A program made the translations under genes and the position numbers. A DNA stretch of 11,555 nt from Halieaceae bacterium (GTDB lineage: Bacteria > Pseudomonadota > Gammaproteobacteria > Pseudomonadales > Halieaceae), in assembly GCA_002705465.1 (NCBI GenBank), contig PAGS01000020.1, positions 1-11,555 of the forward strand, written 5' to 3'. Under the pieces are notes generated by a model that searched no databases, was not told where the DNA came from, and saw only the letters and a list, made by a program, of their open reading frames with translations. This document shows positions 6,912-11,555 of this stretch, piece by piece (position 1 is the stretch's first letter; each line of letters begins with the position of its first letter).

Positions 6912-6981
6912 ACCTGAACAGTTCTCTGACGGGGTCTTTGTCGGGTATCATGCCAGCCCATCTTGCGCCTTGGAAGCTAAC

Positions 6982-7371
6982 GTGCACCCGGTAATCCCTC
7001 ATTTTCGAGTTGCCGTCTTCAGTTGTTTGCTGACCGCCATGGTCGGATGCGGCAGTAACATTGGTTTTCCGGGGGTTTATCGCATCAACGTGGAGCAGGG
7101 TAATGTGGTCACTGAAGAGATGGTCGAGCAGCTGCGCCCAGGTCTCAACCGTCGGCAGGTTCGCTACATCATGGGCACGCCGCTGATCGAAGATGCCTTT
7201 CACAGCGACCGCTGGGACTACCGCTACCTAATGCGCAATGGCACCACTACCCTCGTCACGACACAATTGACGCTGTGGTTCGATGGAGACCAATTGGTTC
7301 GTGCGGAAGGCCCGGATGCCCCGGACTGGGGTCAACCTCCATCAGCGGAAGACGCCTCAGAAGCATTCTGA
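6982..7371 (+). CDS. bamE: BamE (SmpA/OmlA), outer-membrane assembly lipoprotein
   Basis: BamE is a small lipoprotein of the BAM complex that folds beta-barrels into the outer membrane. The start is taken as GTG at 6982 because GGAAG lies 5 nt upstream and the lipoprotein signal then begins sensibly. The ATG at 6871 would lie inside fur. The product has 129 residues. The signal peptide covers residues 1-22 (hydrophobic VAVFSCLLTAMVG), with the lipobox cysteine at C23; Met rather than Leu at -3 is slightly unusual. The mature domain has INVEQGNVVTEEMVEQLRPG, then RRQVRYIMGTPLIEDAFHSD with the conserved GTP-L, then WDYRYLMRNG and a closing beta strand, as in E. coli BamE. It diverges from fur across about 70 bp. 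Its 3' end overlaps rnfH by 40 bp on the opposite strand. Confidence 0.94.
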   Translation: MHPVIPHFRVAVFSCLLTAMVGCGSNIGFPGVYRINVEQGNVVTEEMVEQLRPGLNRRQVRYIMGTPLIEDAFHSDRWDYRYLMRNGTTTLVTTQLTLWFDGDQLVRAEGPDAPDWGQPPSAEDASEAF

Positions 7372-7679
7372 AACTCACTCTCGCTGCGTGCCGCCTTCGC
7401 GCGCGCCGCACGGGCTCGACGCACCTCTTTTGGATCCACCAATAAGGGACGATAGATCTCAACCCGCTCGCCTGCGACGAGGGCGCGATCAGCGGTGACC
7501 GCTTTGCCCCAGACGCCCAGCTTCAGATCCTCACTGAGTGTCAGATCTTCAAAGATGGAGTCCATCTGGCTCATGATGACCGCCTGCACCACCGTCGTGC
7601 CCTCGGGCACATCGAGCTTGATGATTCGCTGCTTGTCTGGCAGCGCGTAGGCAACCTCAATCGCAATCGTGTTACTCAT
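7332..7679 (-). CDS. rnfH: RnfH, ubiquitin-like UPF0125 family protein
   Basis: Small beta-grasp protein of unsettled function. The name comes from rnf electron-transport clusters in some bacteria; in Enterobacteria it pairs with ratA. Sequence evidence: TIAIEVAYALPDKQRIIKLDVPEGTTVVQAV at the start, matching E. coli IAVEVAYALPEKQ, and the family hallmark VEIYRPLLVDPKEVRRARA near residues 73-91. The 115-residue product is longer than the roughly 96-residue E. coli protein because of a Ser/Ala-rich tail (about the last 20 residues), and that tail is the part overlapping bamE. The ATG overlaps the ratA stop (ATGA) and has GGAG 8 nt upstream, so the two are translationally coupled. Family assignment is secure; biological role is not. 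Confidence 0.93.
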   Translation of the reverse strand: MSNTIAIEVAYALPDKQRIIKLDVPEGTTVVQAVIMSQMDSIFEDLTLSEDLKLGVWGKAVTADRALVAGERVEIYRPLLVDPKEVRRARAARAKAARSESEFQNASEASSADGG

Positions 7680-8116
7680 CCGGCCGGCTCCAATTTCTGG
7701 CTTGCACGCCTGACTACGGCGTCCACCAGATCGAGTGCAACTTTATCGAATAATTTCCCGATGGCCACGCTGGCGAGGCCGCCGGCAAGCTCAAACTGGA
7801 GACGCAGCGACGCCTTACAGGCGCCCTCCCCCAGCGGCCTGAAAACCCAATACCCTGAAAACGTTTCGAAAGGGCCCTCTATCAACTTAAGCTCCATGCA
7901 CTCTGGACGCTTGAGCGTATTCTGGGTCGTGAAACCGTGACTGATCCCACCCTTGGACAATCGCAGCGTGGCGGTGACTGAATGCTCTGTGCGCTCGAGA
8001 ATGTGCGCACCCACGCAACCCTCCAGAAATTCGGGGTATCGCTCAATATCCGCAACCAAATCAAAAATTTGCTCGGCAGAATGTGGCAGCAAGGCGCTTC
8101 GCTCGATCAGAGTCAT
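7676..8116 (-). CDS. ratA: RatA, START/COQ10-like protein (ribosome association toxin family)
   Basis: Helix-grip (START/polyketide-cyclase-like) protein of 146 residues. The E. coli homologue RatA was reported to block 30S-50S association; related COQ10 proteins bind ubiquinone, so a role in quinone handling is also possible. The start MTLIERSALLPHSAEQIFDLVADIERYPEFL is the classic family opening. The central strands (SVTATLRLSKGGISHGFTTQNTL), the GPFETFSGYWVFRPL turn and the long C-terminal helix (LFDKVALDLVDAVVRRASQKL) complete the fold. It overlaps rnfH by 4 bp and lies 48 bp downstream of the transporter gene on the same strand. No Shine-Dalgarno is visible. A TACACT hexamer ends 6 nt before the ATG, so translation may be leaderless. 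Toxin activity here is not shown by sequence. Confidence 0.93.
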   Translation of the reverse strand: MTLIERSALLPHSAEQIFDLVADIERYPEFLEGCVGAHILERTEHSVTATLRLSKGGISHGFTTQNTLKRPECMELKLIEGPFETFSGYWVFRPLGEGACKASLRLQFELAGGLASVAIGKLFDKVALDLVDAVVRRASQKLEPAG

Positions 8117-8122
8117 CGACGC

Positions 8123-8128
8123 AGTGTA
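8123..8128 (-). promoter_or_regulatory. Possible -10 element of ratA, 6 nt before its ATG
   Basis: On the minus strand TACACT (4 of 6 to TATAAT) is followed by six bases and then the ratA ATG. The start site would fall on or next to the A of ATG. No -35 hexamer sits at 16-18 bp (the nearest TTGTGC is 25 bp away), so this stays tentative. Confidence 0.3.
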
Positions 8129-8164
8129 CAGAACACGACCGCTACCCGCGCAGGCACAATCGGT

Positions 8165-9478
8165 TTAACCTAAGATCAACCACAGCACGCAACAAATAGG
8201 CGCACACCAGCGGAGCAACCACCACCACAGCCGAAACAGCCACGCGGGCTCACGGAAGAGTTCACCCCGCAATATTGGCCTCGGCAACACCCAGCCGACA
8301 AAGAGCGCCGTGATGAGAATACTGGCAGGCAGGAACGATCGAGTCACCCAGTACCCCACATCCAAGAGCGGCGCCTCGGCACTGAATAAGGTTATCGTTG
8401 CGGTGACCGCGGTGATCGCAGAGGTCAGGATGGCCCCGCTGACTCGACCCAGACCCCACTCGTTAGCTAACAGCATCAGTGCGGGCTCGTAGAGCACCAC
8501 CACTGCGCTCCAGGAAATCAGCGCCATCGCGAAAAAGAACAGTGCACCATACGTTTCCCCTAGCGGGAGATTCGCAAAGGCGTAGGGCACACCCACCAAA
8601 AGAGCAGACAGGCCGCCCTGCGGCGAGACATTGGCCCCGAATAACAGCGCCGAAATGATAACCGCTGTGACAATGAGAAAAGTCGTATCAAGCACAGCGA
8701 CGGCGAGGACGGACCGCCCCCATGGTAGGCCCGGCGGTGCCTGCGCACCCAGCGCCATCCCTACACCAAGCCCCGCACCCAGGGTCATACCGGCAGCAAC
8801 AACCGCCTGCGAGAATGCCTCGAGACTCCAGTCACTCGGCCGTCGCGCGAAGAGAAAGTCTTCAACCGGTCGCAAATCGCTATAAAAAAAAATAAAGTCC
8901 AGCACGCCGAATAAGGTGACGGCAACTGCCGGTAGGCATATCCAGGCCAGTAATCCCATACCGACCCGAATACCCATAGTCGATATTGCCCCGGATACGG
9001 CAAGAACGATCAGCATCGGCATCAATTGGGCGGCGCGATCATCGAGGCGCATCGTGAAAGCCTGCGCCACATCGACGGCACTGGCTGAGGCCAAAGTACC
9101 CGAGTACAAGGTACTGGCCCAGTGCAGACACCATGCAACCATAAATGACGCGACAGCAGCGAGCAACAACGCCAGTAGTGCTTGCGCCACACCCAGATAC
9201 CGCCAACGTGAGTCCACGTTGGCGGTACTCGCGGCCCAATGTATTGCGAGGCCGGGAGAGCCTCTGCCCAAACTGCCGACGGTCACCTCGGCAATTAACA
9301 CCGGAACGCTCAACAAGCACAGCGCAATGAGGTAAGAGACGAAGAAAGGCGCCCCGCCGTACTCCCCCATCAAAAACGGCATCCGTTGGATATTGCCGAG
9401 ACCCATGGCTAGCAGCGTCAGTGTCAACACCAAGGTAGTCCGCGCCCGCCATGGTTGAGGGATGTTGTCATCCAGCAC
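8165..9478 (-). CDS. Sodium-dependent transporter, NSS (SNF) family
   Basis: Inner-membrane sodium symporter of the LeuT-like neurotransmitter:sodium symporter family, probably for an amino acid or related amine; the substrate cannot be read from sequence. The start is taken as GTG at 9478 (437 residues), because TM1 then begins a dozen residues in, as in LeuT. TTG 9484 is an alternative, and the longer frame to 9670 runs across the smpB promoter and start. TM1 carries [19 protein letters not shown] (residues 24-42), matching LeuT AVGLGNIWRFPY but with Gln and Met for Trp and Phe. I count about 11 hydrophobic segments, including TM8 [22 protein letters not shown]6 and TM8 substrate and sodium positions depart from LeuT, suggesting a divergent subfamily. 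A T9 run lies mid-gene. It may form an operon with ratA and rnfH. Confidence 0.88.
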   Translation of the reverse strand: MLDDNIPQPWRARTTLVLTLTLLAMGLGNIQRMPFLMGEYGGAPFFVSYLIALCLLSVPVLIAEVTVGSLGRGSPGLAIHWAASTANVDSRWRYLGVAQALLALLLAAVASFMVAWCLHWASTLYSGTLASASAVDVAQAFTMRLDDRAAQLMPMLIVLAVSGAISTMGIRVGMGLLAWICLPAVAVTLFGVLDFIFFYSDLRPVEDFLFARRPSDWSLEAFSQAVVAAGMTLGAGLGVGMALGAQAPPGLPWGRSVLAVAVLDTTFLIVTAVIISALLFGANVSPQGGLSALLVGVPYAFANLPLGETYGALFFFAMALISWSAVVVLYEPALMLLANEWGLGRVSGAILTSAITAVTATITLFSAEAPLLDVGYWVTRSFLPASILITALFVGWVLPRPILRGELFREPAWLFRLWWWLLRWCAPICCVLWLILG

Positions 9479-9552
9479 AATCAACCCCCGCTCGAATCCT
9501 CGGGCCTGTATTGGGATGTAAGAATACCGGCACGGTCTGGAACGCACGCCCG

Positions 9553-9558
9553 TATAAT
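9553..9558 (+). promoter_or_regulatory. -10 element of smpB, 6 nt before its ATG
   Basis: A perfect TATAAT is followed by GCCCGC and then the smpB ATG. Initiation about 7 nt after the -10 would start the mRNA at the A of ATG. There is no purine-rich Shine-Dalgarno. I see no good -35 hexamer at 16-18 bp upstream. Confidence 0.5.
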
Positions 9559-9564
9559 GCCCGC

Positions 9565-10050
9565 ATGGCGAAATCCAAACGCAACAAACCGTCAGACAAT
9601 ACCATCGCCCAGAACAAAAGAGCACGCTTCGACTATCACCTGCTGCAATCCTTTGAGGCGGGCGTTTCACTGGCGGGATGGGAGGTCAAATCTCTTCGGG
9701 CTGGCAAAGTGCAGCTGACTGACAGCTACGTGCTGATGAAGGGTGGGGAGGCCTTTCTCTTAGGGGCAAATATTACGCCACTTGATACGGTATCGACGCA
9801 CTTCGTATCGGATCCCACTCGCACCAGAAAACTACTCTTGCATAAAAAAGAGCTGGCACAAATCAACGCCGGTGTCACGCAAAAGGGTCAAACCTGCGTG
9901 TGCACCGCGCTGTATTGGAAAGGACATCTGGTGAAAGCGCGCATCGACCTGGCGACTGGCAAGAAACTCCACGACAAGCGAGAAACTGAGCGCGATCGCG
10001 ACTGGCAAAGACAGAAGGCGCGTATCGTGCGAGATAATGTAAAACAGTGA
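9565..10050 (+). CDS. smpB: SmpB, tmRNA-binding protein of trans-translation
   Basis: SmpB binds tmRNA (ssrA) and brings it to stalled ribosomes so that the nascent peptide is tagged and the ribosome freed. The start at 9565 is fixed by homology: [24 protein letters not shown] parallels E. coli [24 protein letters not shown]. The product has 161 residues (E. coli 160). Family motifs are all present: [53 protein letters not shown], and the basic C-terminal tail [23 protein letters not shown] that reaches the mRNA channel. In E. coli ssrA follows smpB; here no tmRNA gene follows and a convergent gene begins at the very next base. The promoter geometry suggests a leaderless mRNA. Identity is certain. 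Confidence 0.98.
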   Translation: MAKSKRNKPSDNTIAQNKRARFDYHLLQSFEAGVSLAGWEVKSLRAGKVQLTDSYVLMKGGEAFLLGANITPLDTVSTHFVSDPTRTRKLLLHKKELAQINAGVTQKGQTCVCTALYWKGHLVKARIDLATGKKLHDKRETERDRDWQRQKARIVRDNVKQ

Positions 10051-10809
10051 TTAGCCCCACCAGATGGCTTTCGCCGAGATGGTCAGTCCGATCAAAACGC
10101 ATAACCCCACGACGAAAGGCCGGTAGGCCCCGCCAGCAAAGCGAGTAAAGGCCCAATCTCCAACCTGATTACCCAACCACATCGCTGGCAGCGCCACCCA
10201 GAGCAGCTGAAATGGCCTCGGCGTGACCAATCCTGCCAACGCAAACATGGCCAGCGACACAATGCTTGAGCACCAGAAAAACATCATCAAAAAAGCACGA
10301 GACTGGGTTGCCTCAGTCATGGTGGCGATAACATAGAGAATGACCGGTGGGCCCGGAATCGCGAATGCGCCATTCATTAGCCCTGACGCCACGCCGGTGC
10401 CGAGCGACGTCGCTCCAGAGGCGGGTCTCTCACTGGGCGTAAAGCGAGACAGCACGATAGAAGCAGTGACCACCAGCACCCCGATCCACAGCTGGAATTC
10501 GGTCACCGAGAGCGATGCAAGGAACCAGACGCCGATCGCTGTGCCAAGCACAGCGCCCATCAACATGAATTTAGCAGGCGCTACCGGGAACAGGCCCCAC
10601 CAGGATCGGTGACTCATCAGCCCCAGCAAAAGCGCCAGCACAGCGCTCAGTACGACGGCATCGCCGGGCGATAAAAAAAAAGAAAAGGCGGGCACCACTA
10701 GCATCGCAAAACCAAACCCGGTAAAGGCCCTGATGAGGGCCGCCAAGCCCACAGAGAGGGCGACCAGCAGCACCTGATCAACTGGCAGCGCTAAGGGGTT
10801 CCAACTCAC
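10051..10809 (-). CDS. TSUP family permease (TauE/SafE-type sulfite/sulfonate exporter family)
   Basis: Inner-membrane protein of the TSUP family, whose studied members move sulfite, sulfonates, sulfoacetate or related organic anions; the substrate here is unknown. With the GTG at 10809 the protein has 252 residues and its start overlaps the upstream MOSC stop (GTGA), typical of translational coupling. GTG 10827 would add 6 residues with no better ribosome site. About 8 hydrophobic segments form two halves, each opened by a Gly-rich motif: LIRAFTGFGFAMLVVPAF near residues 25-42 and SGLMNGAFAIPGPPVILYVI near 142-161. These are the family's paired signatures. A nine-T run (plus A9 at 10673-10681) encodes part of Phe-Phe-Leu. 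The stop abuts the convergent smpB stop with no gap. Family call is good. Confidence 0.88.
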   Translation of the reverse strand: MSWNPLALPVDQVLLVALSVGLAALIRAFTGFGFAMLVVPAFSFFLSPGDAVVLSAVLALLLGLMSHRSWWGLFPVAPAKFMLMGAVLGTAIGVWFLASLSVTEFQLWIGVLVVTASIVLSRFTPSERPASGATSLGTGVASGLMNGAFAIPGPPVILYVIATMTEATQSRAFLMMFFWCSSIVSLAMFALAGLVTPRPFQLLWVALPAMWLGNQVGDWAFTRFAGGAYRPFVVGLCVLIGLTISAKAIWWG

Positions 10810-11309
10810 GATGAGCGCCCCAGCCACCTGACGGCCGCACCCACTTCGATGTCTCCGCTACTGATAATCTTGGCGCAGAACCCGCCGTAGCCGCACATCG
10901 CGATCACGCCGCCCGGGCCCAACTCGGCCTCCATCCTCGCGCAGGGGTGGCAAAGCTGGCTCGCCTCCAACAGCGCCTCGCCAACCCAAAATCGCTGCCG
11001 GCGAAGCGCATTGAGGTTGATCCCAGAGATGACGATGTTGCGGCGTAAACGACTCGGATGCAGCGCCTCTATGCCCAGCTGAGCGGCAATATGGCCAATA
11101 AATTCAGCTGAGATCAGGGTAACCTGCCGGCCCGAGCCCGGCGTTTTGGCCATACGGTGATCGCCCTCCAAGCCCCTATCAGCGACGGCTAAAGCACGCG
11201 GCACAGCCATAAGTGGCTCGCGTCTGCGAGGTCGCACTCCGATCCAGTCGACTAACCCCTCACCCAAGGTATCCAGGTATCGGTCGAGGGGATACGAGCG
11301 TGCTGTCAT
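10806..11309 (-). CDS. MOSC domain-containing protein
   Basis: MOSC domains are beta-strand-rich modules related to the C-terminus of molybdenum cofactor sulfurase. Some bind molybdopterin or reduce N-hydroxylated compounds (YcbX, YiiM); small stand-alone members like this one are mostly uncharacterised. The 167-residue protein opens with YLDTLGEGLVDWIGVRPRRREPL, then GLEGDH (47-52) and GSGRQVTLISAEFI (58-71). RRNIVISGINLNALRRQRFWVGEALLE follows in two parts, then the conserved cysteine motif LCHPCARME (C120, C123) and GYGGFCAKIISSGDIEVG. These are the hallmarks of the small MOSC family. The ATG at 11309 has AGGA 7 nt upstream. It shares an operon with the TSUP permease. A sulfur-related role for the pair is inference. 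Confidence 0.88.
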   Translation of the reverse strand: MTARSYPLDRYLDTLGEGLVDWIGVRPRRREPLMAVPRALAVADRGLEGDHRMAKTPGSGRQVTLISAEFIGHIAAQLGIEALHPSRLRRNIVISGINLNALRRQRFWVGEALLEASQLCHPCARMEAELGPGGVIAMCGYGGFCAKIISSGDIEVGAAVRWLGRSS

Positions 11310-11385
11310 GGTGATGTCCTATCGGGTTAGCTGCACAGCCACTCAGACCTGCGTTTTTGCAGATGAATCACTCGCAGCAGCACGG

Positions 11386-11414
11386 AGCATAGCGTTGCTT
11401 GAGGGCGCCGTCAT
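11386..11414 (-). promoter_or_regulatory. Possible sigma-70 promoter for the MOSC-TSUP pair
   Basis: On the minus strand ATGACG (plus 11409-11414, 4 of 6) and TATGCT (plus 11386-11391, 4 of 6) are 17 bp apart. The start would be near 11379, about 70 nt before the MOSC ATG. Both hexamers are imperfect. Confidence 0.3.
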
Positions 11415-11443
11415 GATGGCTGGGCCAGAGTCCTCTCTGGTGA

Positions 11444-11479
11444 GACGCGACACCCCCCCGCTGAAGCTTTTGTCGCGTC
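11444..11479. repeat. 9-bp inverted repeat upstream of the MOSC gene
   Basis: GACGCGACA (11444-11452) and TGTCGCGTC (11471-11479) are perfect inverted copies with an 18-nt spacer that includes seven C. No T-run follows on either strand, so it does not look like a terminator. It lies upstream of the possible MOSC promoter. It could be an operator or part of a terminator-like structure for a gene beyond the window. Confidence 0.4.
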
Positions 11480-11555
11480 AAAACAAGTGATCCAGATGGT
11501 AATAGTTGGCGTACCTGAGATGTCAGTGTCTACAGGCCGCTTGCCATCATGCAAA

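Larger units (their letters stand above)
11310..11555. other. Right-end intergenic region, no recognised gene
   Basis: The only sizeable plus-strand frame (11308-11490, 60 codons) overlaps the MOSC start, has no ribosome site and resembles nothing I know. The region holds the possible MOSC promoter and the 9-bp inverted repeat. A gene may begin beyond the edge. Confidence 0.5.

Noticed and set aside
6916..6924. GAACAGTTC short palindrome just upstream of the fur start
   Set aside because: Only 4-bp arms, expected by chance at this frequency, and not a Fur box. Its GAAC/GTTC halves resemble the recN dyad but the spacing differs.
9039..9452. 137-codon minus-strand frame inside the NSS transporter gene
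   Set aside because: It is a second frame on the same strand as a recognisable membrane protein; the transporter frame carries the NSS motifs.
11308..11490. 60-codon plus-strand frame at the right edge
   Set aside because: It overlaps the MOSC start codon divergently, has no ribosome site and no recognisable sequence.

Overview
The window is a compact housekeeping stretch from a gammaproteobacterium with moderate-to-high GC. The order recN - bamE - rnfH - ratA - smpB is the classic gammaproteobacterial block, fur beside bamE is the arrangement known from Pseudomonas, and Fur, SmpB, BamE and RnfH all look gammaproteobacterial. A marine OM60/NOR5- or Cellvibrionales-like lineage is a guess from overall feel. 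I see no tRNA, rRNA, CRISPR array, insertion sequence, phage gene or toxin-defence island, and no plausible new multi-gene system.

Left part (1-4615, all minus strand): the heat-shock cluster hrcA - grpE - dnaK - dnaJ, with dnaJ running off the left edge. HrcA is the repressor class that E. coli lacks. Good sigma-32-type promoters also sit in front of grpE and dnaK, so positive (RpoH) and negative (HrcA) control probably meet here. Just downstream of the grpE -10 lies a perfect 8-bp inverted repeat with the 27-bp footprint of a CIRCE operator but a different sequence. A strong intrinsic terminator lies between dnaK and dnaJ.

Middle part (4774-8116): recN (plus, DNA repair), fur (minus, iron regulator with no cysteine at all), bamE (plus, outer-membrane assembly lipoprotein), and rnfH and ratA (minus, overlapping by 4 bp). 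Convergent genes are packed without spacers. The recN and fur stop codons share one CTAG, and bamE and rnfH overlap tail-to-tail by 40 bp.

Right part (8165-11309): an NSS-family sodium-dependent transporter (minus) lies between ratA and smpB, which are adjacent and divergent in E. coli. Then come smpB (plus, trans-translation) and a minus-strand pair, a MOSC-domain protein followed by a TSUP (TauE/SafE-type) permease, probably translationally coupled. The last 246 bases hold no gene I recognise, only a possible promoter for the MOSC gene and one inverted repeat.

The points most worth a second look are regulatory: the grpE operator candidate beside a resident hrcA; smpB and ratA start codons that each sit 6 nt after a -10-like hexamer with no Shine-Dalgarno (possible leaderless mRNAs); the dnaK/dnaJ terminator; the recN promoter dyad; and the cysteine-free Fur.
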